Shown: positions 16,589 through 24,997 of the stretch, in pieces
Numbering within the stretch: the first letter of the stretch is position 1
Layout of the letters: every line of letters starts with the position of its first letter
Assembly (NCBI RefSeq): GCF_014646275.1
Contig: NZ_BMND01000002.1
Coordinates: 310,001 to 374,000 of the forward strand
Source of the DNA: Streptomyces kronopolitis
GTDB lineage: Bacteria; Actinomycetota; Actinomycetes; Streptomycetales; Streptomycetaceae
Direction of reading: 5' to 3'
Length of the DNA stretch: 64,000 nucleotides
Notes under the pieces: model-generated
The model's input: the letters and a program-made list of their open reading frames with translations, nothing else
What the model was told of the DNA's origin: nothing
The model's database searches: none
Made by a program: the position numbers and the translations under genes

Positions 16589-18172
16589 ATGTCCGCATCT
16601 TCCGATTCGCCCCGGGACCCGGCCGCGGCGCGGCCCTCGCCGCCCCGGCGGCCGTGGTCCCGGCGCAGACGAGGCGCACGACGGCAGCGGCCCACGGCGC
16701 CCAAGCCGCGCGCCGGCATGAACAAGCCGCTGCGCCGGGTCGCGGTCTGCTTCCTGGCGCTGGTCCTCGCCGTGATGGGGCGGGCCACCTGGATCCAGTT
16801 CTTCCGGGCGGACACCTACGCGTCCGACCCGCACAACCCGCGCGTGGCCCTCGCCCGCTACTCCCAGCCGCTGGGCAACATCCTCGTCGACGGCGCCCCG
16901 GTGACCGGCTCCGCGAAGACCGGCAGGAACCTGGCGTACAAGCGCACCTACACCGACGGACCGCTCTACGCACCGATCACCGGCTTCTCCTCCCAGATCT
17001 ACGGGAGCACCCAGCTGGAGGGCGTCTACAGCAAGGTCCTGGACGGCAGCGACCCCCGGCTGGCCAAGCCCGCGGACACCCTCATGAAGAAGCGGCCCAA
17101 GGCGGGGGACGTCAGCACCACCGTCGACGCCCGGGTGCAGAAGGCCGGATACGCCGCGCTGAAGGGGAAGTCCGGCGCCGCCGTCGCCCTCGACCCCGAC
17201 ACCGGCAAGGTCCTCTCCGTGGTCTCGACCCCGTCCTACGACCCGGGGGCGTTCGCCGGCTCGGCCCCCGCCGACCAGGCCGCCTGGGAAAAGCTGGAGA
17301 AGGACAAGAACAAGCCCAACGTCAACCGCGCCATGCGGCAGTCCCTGGCCCCCGGCTCCCCGTTCAAGCTCGTGGTGGCAGCCGCGGCCCTGACCGACGC
17401 GCCCGGCACCTACCCCGACATCGACACCCGCACGGACGCGGACAGCCCCTACCCGCTGCCCGGCACCAGCATCTCGCTGCCGAACGAGGACCCCAACGCC
17501 CCCTGCAAGGACGCCACCCTGCGCGTGGCGCTCCAGTACTCCTGCAACAACGTCTTCGGGAAGGTCGCCAACACCGTCGGCCAGGACAAGATCCAGCAGA
17601 TGGCGGAGAAGTTCGGCTTCAACACCGACAAGCTGGACATCCCCGTGCGCGCCGGGAAGAGCGTCTACCCGACCGGCATGGACCGGGCCAGCGAAGCCAT
17701 GTCGGGCATCGGGCAGTACGACGACCTGGCCACCCCGCTGCAGATGGCGATGGTCACCTCCGCCATCGCCAACGACGGGACCCTGATGAAGCCGATGACG
17801 GTCGACAAGCTGACCGACGGCAGCGGCAACAGCATCCAGGACTTCCCACCCACGGAATACAGCAAGCCCGTCACCCCCGCCGTCGCCCGCTCGCTCCAGT
17901 CCGCCATGCAGACCGTCGTCAAGTCCGGAACGGGCACCGGCGCGCAGATACCCGGGCTCACGGTCGGCGCGAAGACCGGCACCGCGCAGAACGGCGTGAA
18001 CAACAGCGGCACCCCCTACGCCTGGTTCGTCTCCTACGCGAAGAACTCCCAGGGCCACAAGGTCGCCGTCGCCTCCATCGTCCAGCAGGCCGACGCGGCG
18101 CGCGCCGAGGTCTCCGGCAGCAGCCTGGCCGGCCCCGTCGCCACCGCGATGATGAAGGCGGCGCTCCAGTGA
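16589..18172 (+). CDS. Penicillin-binding protein, PbpA/FtsI-type transpeptidase
   Basis: Class B PBP (527 aa) acting as a D,D-transpeptidase outside the membrane. It has an Arg/Pro-rich cytosolic leader (1-43), one membrane anchor (about 50-66), a dimerisation region, then the transpeptidase domain with S257-P-F-K260 (family usually S-T-F-K), S318-C-N320 and K462-T-G464. The usual PbpA start, MNKPLRRV, occurs at residue 44 (nt 16718), so the leader may be untranslated. Sitting directly before a beta-lactamase and beside the LysR/BlaB pair, it is likely a beta-lactam-tolerant duplicate rather than the housekeeping copy; low affinity is inference. Confidence 0.87.
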   Translation: MSASSDSPRDPAAARPSPPRRPWSRRRRGARRQRPTAPKPRAGMNKPLRRVAVCFLALVLAVMGRATWIQFFRADTYASDPHNPRVALARYSQPLGNILVDGAPVTGSAKTGRNLAYKRTYTDGPLYAPITGFSSQIYGSTQLEGVYSKVLDGSDPRLAKPADTLMKKRPKAGDVSTTVDARVQKAGYAALKGKSGAAVALDPDTGKVLSVVSTPSYDPGAFAGSAPADQAAWEKLEKDKNKPNVNRAMRQSLAPGSPFKLVVAAAALTDAPGTYPDIDTRTDADSPYPLPGTSISLPNEDPNAPCKDATLRVALQYSCNNVFGKVANTVGQDKIQQMAEKFGFNTDKLDIPVRAGKSVYPTGMDRASEAMSGIGQYDDLATPLQMAMVTSAIANDGTLMKPMTVDKLTDGSGNSIQDFPPTEYSKPVTPAVARSLQSAMQTVVKSGTGTGAQIPGLTVGAKTGTAQNGVNNSGTPYAWFVSYAKNSQGHKVAVASIVQQADAARAEVSGSSLAGPVATAMMKAALQ

Positions 18173-18312
18173 CCCACCACCGGCGGAGGTGCCGGGGCCC
18201 ACCCGCACTCCCCGGAACAGCCCGCCGGCACCGCCCCGTTCCGCGGGCAACACCGGCCGGCCACCCCGTTCAGGCAGGTTTGTGAACCGAAGTACCTTGA
18301 TTTCAGGAGGAC

Positions 18313-19236
18313 ATGACTGTGCTCGCCACAGGATCGAACACCTCTCGGCGTACCGTGCTCACCCTGGGTGCCGGAGCCGTACTGGCCGTCGCCACGCCCC
18401 TGAGCGCCGGCGCCCAGGCGGCGACGCCGCGGACGGACCAGCTCTCGCGCCGCCTCGCGGACCTCGAACGGCAGCACTCCGCCCGCCTGGGGGTGTTCGC
18501 CCACGACACCGCCACCGGCCGCAGCGTGCGCTATCGCGCCGACGAACGCTTCCCCATGTGCTCACTCTTCAAGACGCTCGCCGCCGCGGCCGTCCTGCGC
18601 GATCTCGACCGGCACGGCGAGTTCCTGGCCAAGCGCCTGCGGTACACCGCGAAGGACGTCGGCGACGCGGGCTACACACCGATCACCGGCAAGCCCGAGA
18701 ACCTCGCGCACGGCATGACGGTCGCGGCCCTGTGCTCCGCCGCGGTCTCCTACAGCGACAACGCGGCCGGCAACCTCCTCCTGCGCGAACTGGGCGGACC
18801 GCACGCGATCACCCGCTTCTGCCGCTCGACCGGGGACCGCGTCACCCGGCTCGACCGCTACGAGCCCGACCTCAACTCCGCCGAACCCTCGCGCGTCACC
18901 GACACCACCAGCCCCCGCGCCATCGGGCAGACCTACCAGCGCCTCACCCTCGGCACCGCGCTGGCCCCCCGCGACCGCAAGCAGCTCACCGAGTGGATGC
19001 TGGCCACGACCACCGGCGGGGAGAAGTTCCGGGCCGGCCTGCCGTCCGACTGGACCGTCGCGGACAAGACGGCGGGCGGCGAGTACGGCACCAACCACGA
19101 CGCGGGCCTGGTCCGCCGGCCCGCCCGCGCACCGATCGTCCTGGCCGTCCTGACGGCGAAGCGCACGCGCGACGCGGCCGCCGACAACCCGCTGGTCGCC
19201 AAGACGGCCGCACTCCTGGCCTCGGCACTGTCCTGA
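18313..19236 (+). CDS. Class A beta-lactamase, Tat-exported
   Basis: 307-residue serine beta-lactamase. Signal TSRRTVLTLGAG with twin arginines (11-13) and Ala-rich cleavage region (about 35-37) indicates Tat export. Active-site motifs: S84-L-F-K87, S148-D-N150, E184-PDLN (Glu166 equivalent) and K252-T-A254, where the family normally has K-T-G; this Ala is the one unusual catalytic-site residue. AGGAGG sits 4-5 nt before the ATG. It lies 140 bp behind the PBP gene and is probably under the LysR/BlaB pair. Confidence 0.92.
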   Translation: MTVLATGSNTSRRTVLTLGAGAVLAVATPLSAGAQAATPRTDQLSRRLADLERQHSARLGVFAHDTATGRSVRYRADERFPMCSLFKTLAAAAVLRDLDRHGEFLAKRLRYTAKDVGDAGYTPITGKPENLAHGMTVAALCSAAVSYSDNAAGNLLLRELGGPHAITRFCRSTGDRVTRLDRYEPDLNSAEPSRVTDTTSPRAIGQTYQRLTLGTALAPRDRKQLTEWMLATTTGGEKFRAGLPSDWTVADKTAGGEYGTNHDAGLVRRPARAPIVLAVLTAKRTRDAAADNPLVAKTAALLASALS

Positions 19237-19239
19237 CCC

Positions 19240-19300
19240 GGAGGGCGCGCCGCCCCCAACACCAGCTCATCGGCGGCGTGTTGGCGAAAACGCGCCCTCC
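19240..19300 (+). terminator. Nested hairpin after the beta-lactamase gene
   Basis: Outer arms GGAGGGCGCG (19240-19249) and CGCGCCCTCC (19291-19300) enclose inner arms CCAACAC (19256-19262) and GTGTTGG (19278-19284). It begins 4 nt after the stop codon; there is no T-run, as is common in Streptomyces. Confidence 0.6.
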
Positions 19301-19414
19301 ACCCGCTTCGCCGCCGCCCTGTCCCTACGATGCCGTATGGATCCGGCCGGGCCCCCTCCGCACCTCTGCGAGGGGGCCCGGCCTCCCCGTAATCGACCAG
19401 GACGGCGGCACTCC

Positions 19415-20266
19415 ATGGCAGATCACGACCTGACCGGGTTCGACCGCGGCACCTTCACCCATGACGGCACCACCCGCCGCCTCCTGCGTCGCGGCACCGG
19501 ACCCGCCGTGATCGTGATGGCGGAGATACCGGGGATCACCCCCAAGGTGCTGGAGTTCGCGGCGCGCGTGGCCGACCTCGGCTGCACCGCGGTCCTCCCG
19601 GTGCTCTTCGGCACCCCCGGCCGCGACGCCCACCCCACGGCCCACGGCCGGCTGAACTCCGCGCTCTACACGGCCGCGTCGATGGCAAAGGTGTGCGTCA
19701 GCCGGGAGTTCACCGTCCTGGCCACCGGACGGACCTCTCCCGTGGTGACCTGGCTGCGGGCCCTGGCCGCGGACGAGCACGAGCGCTGCGGCGGTCCCGG
19801 CGTCGGCGCCGTCGGCATGTGCCTGACCGGCGGCTTCGCCCTGGCCATGGCGGCCGACGAGCGCCTGCTCGCCCCCGTCCTGTCCCAGCCGTCCCTGCCG
19901 CTGGCCCTCACCCGGCGCCGGTCCGCCGTCATCGACATCTCCGCCGCGGACCTCGCCGCCGTCCGGGGCCGCTGCGAGCGGGAGGGGCTCCAGGTCATGG
20001 GGCTGCGGTTCCGCGGCGACCGGTTGGTGCCGGGCGACCGCTTCGCCTTTCTGCGCCGCACACTCGGCGCGGCGTTCACCGCCGTCGAACTGGACGACGC
20101 CGCCGCGCACCCCGATGCCGTCCTGCCACCGCACTCCGTGCTGACCGAGCACCTCATCGACGCACCCGGCCAGCCGACCCGCGCGGCCCTGGACGGGGTG
20201 CTCGACCTCCTCCGCACCCGGCTGCTCGACCGTCAGGACGAGACGGCGGTGGCGGGGGAGGCCTGA
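19415..20266 (+). CDS. Dienelactone hydrolase family protein
   Basis: 283-residue alpha/beta hydrolase. The nucleophile elbow is GMCLTGG (Cys near residue 134), as in dienelactone hydrolases where Cys replaces Ser; the Asp is likely in RFRGDRLVPGD and the His in LPPHSVLTEH. It could hydrolyse lactones or esters; no chlorocatechol or protocatechuate genes are near. The ATG at 19415 was chosen because the upstream open stretch is not conserved in character. It follows the beta-lactamase but is separated by the hairpin. Confidence 0.82.
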   Translation: MADHDLTGFDRGTFTHDGTTRRLLRRGTGPAVIVMAEIPGITPKVLEFAARVADLGCTAVLPVLFGTPGRDAHPTAHGRLNSALYTAASMAKVCVSREFTVLATGRTSPVVTWLRALAADEHERCGGPGVGAVGMCLTGGFALAMAADERLLAPVLSQPSLPLALTRRRSAVIDISAADLAAVRGRCEREGLQVMGLRFRGDRLVPGDRFAFLRRTLGAAFTAVELDDAAAHPDAVLPPHSVLTEHLIDAPGQPTRAALDGVLDLLRTRLLDRQDETAVAGEA

Positions 20267-20396
20267 GACGGGGGAGGCCTGAGAGGGGAAGGGCACGTGA
20301 CGTCGGGCGCCCCGCGGCCCCGTCCTGGACACCCGGCGCCGGGGGCCGCCCCACACGCACAACGGACCAATCGGACTGTTCCGGGGCAGGTGATCC

Positions 20397-20402
20397 TAGA
20401 GT
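20397..20402 (+). promoter_or_regulatory. -10-like hexamer for a probably leaderless TMEM175 transcript
   Basis: TAGAGT ends 3-6 nt before the tandem GTG codons at 20406/20409, and there is no ribosome site. The spacing would put transcription start at the second GTG. The -35 is not clear. Confidence 0.35.
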
Positions 20403-20405
20403 GGC

Positions 20406-21056
20406 GTGGTGAACGACGTCCGGAGAGTGCGGGACGACGAGGGGAGCGCGCCCCGGCTCCTCGCGTTGTCCGACGGCGTGTTCGCCATCGCGATGACGCT
20501 GCTGGCGCTGGACATCACCGTGCCCGACGGGCTGGACTCCGCCGGTTTCGCGCACGCGCTGGGCGAGGTGATGCCCAAGGTGTGGGCGTACGCCCTCAGC
20601 CTGGTGGTCATCGCGGCGTTCTGGCGCGGCCAGTACCAGCTCTTCCACTCCGTCCGGGACGTCGACGGCACGGTCATCAGACTCGTGCTGCTGAGCCTGG
20701 GACTGGTCGCACTGATGCCGTTCCCCACCACCTTGCTGGCCGAGTACCCGGACCTGCCGCAGGCCGTGGCCATCTACTCCGGAGCCGTCGCGGCCATGGG
20801 AGCCGTGCAGCTCACCCTGGCCGTGGTGGTGTGGAAACGCCCCTGGTTGGGGACCTCGCCCCTGCCCGACGCCATCGCCCGCAACGACGTGGCCGACCTC
20901 GGCGCGACGGTGCTGGTCTTCGCCGCCGCCGTACCGCTCGCCTTCGTCTCGCCCACCGGCGCGAAGCTGTGGTGGCTGGTACTGGTCCCGGTCAGATTCG
21001 TGACCGGCAAACGCGGCAAGCGCCTGCGCGAGGCCGCCCAGCGATTCCGAGCCTGA
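20406..21056 (+). CDS. TMEM175 family potassium-channel-like membrane protein (DUF1211)
   Basis: 216 residues and about six membrane helices. The signature first helix LSDGVFAIAMTLLALDI (residues about 21-37) is the F-S-D pore motif of TMEM175 channels with Leu in place of the first Phe, followed by further helices and a basic C-terminus (GKRGKRLRE). Bacterial members are K+ conductances with one six-TM repeat. Two GTG codons in tandem (20406, 20409) compete as start. Confidence 0.85.
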   Translation: MVNDVRRVRDDEGSAPRLLALSDGVFAIAMTLLALDITVPDGLDSAGFAHALGEVMPKVWAYALSLVVIAAFWRGQYQLFHSVRDVDGTVIRLVLLSLGLVALMPFPTTLLAEYPDLPQAVAIYSGAVAAMGAVQLTLAVVVWKRPWLGTSPLPDAIARNDVADLGATVLVFAAAVPLAFVSPTGAKLWWLVLVPVRFVTGKRGKRLREAAQRFRA

Positions 21057-21177
21057 GCGCCGCCCGCGAAACCGCCCCCGCGCACGCCGCCACCCGGCAC
21101 GGCGGGACGCGCCGTTCGGGCGAACGGCGGGTGTCGGACCGAGGGGCCCGGGTCCGCGGCTCGTACGTTCGGTCGCT

Positions 21178-22593
21178 ATGACCTACGCATCGGGTGATCC
21201 CGCGTCAGGCCCCACTCGCCGCAGTACGCTCGCCGGGCTCATCGGCGGGGCGGGGGCCGTGCTGGCCACCGGGTGCACCGCGGCCGGCGGCTCGCCCGCG
21301 CCGGATCCCACCCCCACGAGCCGGGCGTGGGCCTCCGCGGCGATGGGCAACCCCACGCCCGGCGCGATGACGCTCTTCAAGGACCCCGGATTCAACTTCA
21401 ACGGGCTCCTCGCGCTCGGCTCGGCCGGGTACGGCGCCGGCGAGGTGGGCGAGGTGCTCACCGCCGTGAACACGATCAACAAGGCCGGCCTCTCCGCGCA
21501 GACCTACACCGAGACCTTCAAGAACCTCGGCGAGCAGCTGAGCGGACCGCCCGGCAACGGCAAGCCCGGGAACCAGACCACACGCTTCCGTGCGCTGCGG
21601 GCCGCCCAGTACTACGCCCAGGCCCTGTTCTTCGTCCTCGGCTCCGACACCCCTGGCAGCGAGCAGCAGCTGTATCAGGCGGGGCGCGACGCCTGGGACA
21701 CGTTCTGCGGCCTGTGCGACCCGCCACCGGTCACCGCCCATGTCCCCTACGGCGGGCGGACCCCGCTACCCGTCTGGTTCTTCCGCCCGGACACCTCCGG
21801 CAAGCGCCGCCCCACCGTGATCCTCACCAACGGCAGCGACGGGCAGAACGTCGACATGTGGACCTACGGCGTCCCGGCCGCCCTCCAACGCGGCTGGAAC
21901 GCCCTGGTCTACGACGGACCCGGCCAGGGCCAGCTGCTCTTCGTCGACCAGACGGTCTTCACCCCGCGCTGGGAAACCGTCGTCACCCCGCTCGTCGACT
22001 GGCTCTCCGCCCGCCCGGACGTGGACACCGGCAAGATCGCCCTGACCGGCCTGAGCATGGCCGGCGATCTGGCCCCCCGGGCCGCCGCCTTCGAGACCCG
22101 GATCGCCGCTCTGGTGGCGATGCCCGGCGTGCTCTCCCCCTGGCTGGGCTTTCCCCCGGAGATCCGGAAGATCCTCACCCCGGACAAGCAGCAGACCAAC
22201 GCCATCTGGAACAACGACGTCGTCCCGCAACTGCCGCCGCCCGCGGCCGCGACCATGAAGAAGCGCTTCGAGCCCTTCTCCATCCCGGCGATGCTCGCCG
22301 CCCGCCAGGGCAAGATGTTCACCGACTTCTACACCCCCGCGATGCTCATCAAGTCGCTGGACATCACCGACGTCGTACCCCGGATCAAGATGCCCACCCT
22401 GGTCCTCGACTACGAGGACGAACAGTTCTACCCGGGCCAGCCACGCCAGATGTACGACCGACTCACCTGCCCCAAGGACTACGTAAAACTCACCGCCGCC
22501 ACCGGCGCCCAACTCCACTGCTCCCCGATGGCCCCCCAACAACACTGCGAGGTCGTCTTCGACTGGCTCCAACAGAAACTGCCGACGGGGTGA
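21178..22593 (+). CDS. Exported alpha/beta hydrolase (Tat lipoprotein)
   Basis: 471 residues. The N-terminus has twin arginine (PTRRSTLAGLIGG) followed by a lipobox-like LATGC at about residues 29-33, suggesting Tat export and lipid anchoring. The hydrolase core has GWNALVYDGPGQGQ and the nucleophile elbow GLSMAG (Ser near 293), resembling FrsA/DUF1100 and dipeptidyl-peptidase-like C-C hydrolases; the late YEDEQFYPG may contain the acidic residue and LHCSP the His. Substrate unknown. Confidence 0.78.
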   Translation: MTYASGDPASGPTRRSTLAGLIGGAGAVLATGCTAAGGSPAPDPTPTSRAWASAAMGNPTPGAMTLFKDPGFNFNGLLALGSAGYGAGEVGEVLTAVNTINKAGLSAQTYTETFKNLGEQLSGPPGNGKPGNQTTRFRALRAAQYYAQALFFVLGSDTPGSEQQLYQAGRDAWDTFCGLCDPPPVTAHVPYGGRTPLPVWFFRPDTSGKRRPTVILTNGSDGQNVDMWTYGVPAALQRGWNALVYDGPGQGQLLFVDQTVFTPRWETVVTPLVDWLSARPDVDTGKIALTGLSMAGDLAPRAAAFETRIAALVAMPGVLSPWLGFPPEIRKILTPDKQQTNAIWNNDVVPQLPPPAAATMKKRFEPFSIPAMLAARQGKMFTDFYTPAMLIKSLDITDVVPRIKMPTLVLDYEDEQFYPGQPRQMYDRLTCPKDYVKLTAATGAQLHCSPMAPQQHCEVVFDWLQQKLPTG

Positions 22594-22699
22594 TCGCTCG
22601 GAGGGTAAGCGGCCTTTCTGCGCACTGCGGCTCACTGCCCTCGCTCGCAGCGCGATACTGCACGTGAACCGGATTCCACACTCGGGAAGGTGACCGTGC

Positions 22700-23461
22700 A
22701 TGCGTGTGCCGAGTCTGCTGGCGGTCTTCGCTCACCCGGATGACGAGTCGCTGTCGGCGGGCGGTGTGCTCGCCCGCCACGCGGCCGCGGGCGCCCGCAC
22801 CGCGGTGATCACGGCGACCTGGGCCCCGGACACTCCCCGTGCCGCGGAGTTGGCCGAGGCGTTGCGGATCCTCGGGGCCGGCAAACCGAGGATGCTCGGC
22901 TACGGGGACGCGGGCGCCGGACACTCGGCCCCCGGCCGGGAGCGGTTCTGCCAGGCGCCGCTCGACGGGGCGGTGCGGCGAGTGGTGGCACATATCCGGG
23001 AGTTCCGCCCGGAGGTCGTGGTCACGCACGATGCCTACGGTGGACTGACCGGCCATCCGGAACACGTGCACACGCATCGGGTCACCTTGCTCGCGTTCCA
23101 GGCGGCGGGGTTGGAGCGGTTCGCCCCGGAGGCCAGTGAGCCGTGGCAGCCCCGTGCCCTGTATCTGGCCGCGCACCCGCACTCGGCCATGCGGGTGTGG
23201 GGCGCACACCTGGCCTCCACCGGCAGGGCCATGCTCAGCGTTCCCGACGCGCGGATCACCGCGACCGTCGACGTCGGTCCGTGGCTGGAGCAGAAGGTAT
23301 CCGCCGTGCTCGCGCACCGCACCGAAGTGGCGCGGGGAGCCGCTCCGGGGCTGATCGCGGGTCTCCCGGAGTCCGACCGGGAGCAGCTGCTCTCCACCGA
23401 GTGGTACATCCGCCACGACGCCCTCTCCGCGGCAGGGGCACAAACGGAATTGACCGTCTGA
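22700..23461 (+). CDS. PIG-L family zinc deacetylase
   Basis: 253 residues. Zinc motif AHPDDES (residues 11-17) and GHPEHVHTHR (about 118-127) place it in the GlcNAc-PI de-N-acetylase family, which includes MshB (mycothiol synthesis) and Mca. It could deacetylate a GlcNAc-containing small molecule or cleave mycothiol conjugates; no mycothiol genes are near, so the exact substrate is open. GGAAGGTGACC precedes the ATG. Confidence 0.87.
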   Translation: MRVPSLLAVFAHPDDESLSAGGVLARHAAAGARTAVITATWAPDTPRAAELAEALRILGAGKPRMLGYGDAGAGHSAPGRERFCQAPLDGAVRRVVAHIREFRPEVVVTHDAYGGLTGHPEHVHTHRVTLLAFQAAGLERFAPEASEPWQPRALYLAAHPHSAMRVWGAHLASTGRAMLSVPDARITATVDVGPWLEQKVSAVLAHRTEVARGAAPGLIAGLPESDREQLLSTEWYIRHDALSAAGAQTELTV

Positions 23462-23515
23462 CCGCAGACCGGCCCGGCCTTGCGCCAGTGTCCCGTCCCT
23501 GTCGGCAACAACCCC

Positions 23516-24163
23516 TCAGATATGTCCCTCCCGCAGTGCGTACGCGACGGCGTGGGCGCGGTTGCGGAGGTGGAGGCGGGTGGTCATGCCGTGCAGGACG
23601 TTTTTGACGGTGCGTTCGGAGTACGAGAGTTTGGCGGCGATCTCGGCGGTGTCCAGGCCTTCGGCGACCAGGCGGATGACGTCGATCTCGCGGGGAGCCA
23701 GTCCGGCCGGTGTGCCGGGCCGGTCGTCGGCGGTGCGCTGGAGTTGGCCGACCTGGTGGAGCAGCCGGGCGAGCAGGTCGGCGGGCAGGTCGCCTTCGCC
23801 GCGGTAGGCCGCCTGTACGGCCTGGTACAGCCGGTGGGGGGTGGCCTGGCGGCGCCAGAGGATCGCGCCGACGCCGCACTCGATGACGGCGAGGAGTTCG
23901 GCCTCCCGGATCCGGTCCGCGATCAGCACGACTCGCGCCCGGTCGATCCGGACGAGGCGGCGCAGCTCCGGGATCAGGGACTCGTCCGTCGCCGCGGCGA
24001 CCACCACGGTCACCGCGGCCGGGCGTCCGCCGCCGCTCTCCGTCAGCCGCACGCCCCGGTGCTGGTTGAGCTGGCTGGTCACGCCCGCCAGGGAGATCGG
24101 GTCCGGTGCGCGGACCACGACGGGTATCTGCGGCTCGGTGGTCTGAACCTCGGTGGTGTGCAT
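23516..24163 (-). CDS. LuxR-family orphan response regulator with degenerate receiver
   Basis: 215 residues. C-terminal LuxR/NarL HTH (about 150-210): LAPREIDVIRLVAEGL, TAEIAAKLSYSERTVKN. The N-terminal half has a receiver-like alternation of strands and helices, but where the phospho-acceptor Asp should close strand 3 it reads VTVVVAAATDES, so phosphorylation is unlikely. No sensor kinase is adjacent. Such atypical regulators often respond to ligands or protein partners. Confidence 0.83.
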   Translation of the reverse strand: MHTTEVQTTEPQIPVVVRAPDPISLAGVTSQLNQHRGVRLTESGGGRPAAVTVVVAAATDESLIPELRRLVRIDRARVVLIADRIREAELLAVIECGVGAILWRRQATPHRLYQAVQAAYRGEGDLPADLLARLLHQVGQLQRTADDRPGTPAGLAPREIDVIRLVAEGLDTAEIAAKLSYSERTVKNVLHGMTTRLHLRNRAHAVAYALREGHI

Positions 24164-24997
24164 AGGGGTTTCCTCGTCTTCTGCAGTCCGTGACTCCGGC
24201 CCGGGTCCGCCGAGCGGTCAGTGCTGCTGCCGGTCACAGGGGGCGGCGGCAGCCGACGGCCGGGCGGACCGGAACGCGTCGGTCCGGCCGGGGAGGTCAC
24301 CGAAGGTCCCGCGAGGAGAGGGGTGGTGGCGGCCCGGGTGTGGGCAGGGGGCGGTGCGGTTGCGGTGCATGGCGGTGCGTCTTCCCGTGGGGCATGGTGG
24401 CGGTGGAGCAGGCGGCGGGCGGGTCGGCACCGCGGGTGGCCCGAGGGCGGACGGTGACCGTCCGGGCGCGAACGCGGCCGCTGCGGAAGCGGGTACGGCG
24501 TGCGCAGTGCTGTGTGCTCCGGCCCGGCTCTGTCGACAGCTTGCGGTGCGGGAGGGCCGGACGGCAACGAATCCGGGCCAGAGAAGAACGCGGGAATGCC
24601 GGGAGGGGTGTTGACCTGCGGAAATGCCGTTGCCTGGAATGCCTGCCTGGAATGGCTCCCGGCCGGGGAGCACCGCTCGGCCCGGCCGGCGGAGGATCCG
24701 TCCGCCTGTCGTTGACGAACCGGAAGCCGTCCTTCAGGGACCGACCACCGCCTGCGCGCCGATCTCGACCAGCATGCCGGGGAGCGCCAGTCCGACCATG
24801 ACGGTGGTGCGAGGTCTTCAAGCGGTACTGGACGCCCCGCCCCTGAGCCGGTGCGCGGCTCTCCCGCGGGTGTCCCTCCGCGGGAAGCGCGCTGAACCCG
24901 CCGTTCGCGCCCGGCGGAAGCCGTTCACGCCGGGGGCGTACGCGGGCAGCAGCAGCCGGAATCGTTCAAATTTTGACATCCTGCTCGCCGGTGACTC
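24164..24997. other. Long intergenic region with a RidA gene relic
   Basis: 834 bp with no intact gene. The reading frames across 24190-24720 look non-coding. The only recognisable element is the RidA C-terminal relic at 24734-24817. TTGACA at 24973-24978 is a good -35 hexamer upstream of the next gene, but no matching -10 was found. Confidence 0.5.
24734..24817 (-). pseudogene. RidA/YjgF-family C-terminal relic
   Basis: 27 codons plus stop on the minus strand, with a TGA directly in front, reading RTTVMVGLALPGMLVEIGAQ and ending AVVGP. This is the characteristic last strand and helix of RidA (usual pattern RTTV-x-V-x-GLA-x-P-x-x-LVEIEA-x-AV). The other 100 or so residues are missing. It is therefore a decayed copy of an enamine/imine deaminase gene. 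Confidence 0.55.

Noticed and set aside
15665..18253. Minus-strand open frame of 862 codons across the PBP
   Set aside because: Antisense shadow of a PBP with all three catalytic motifs.
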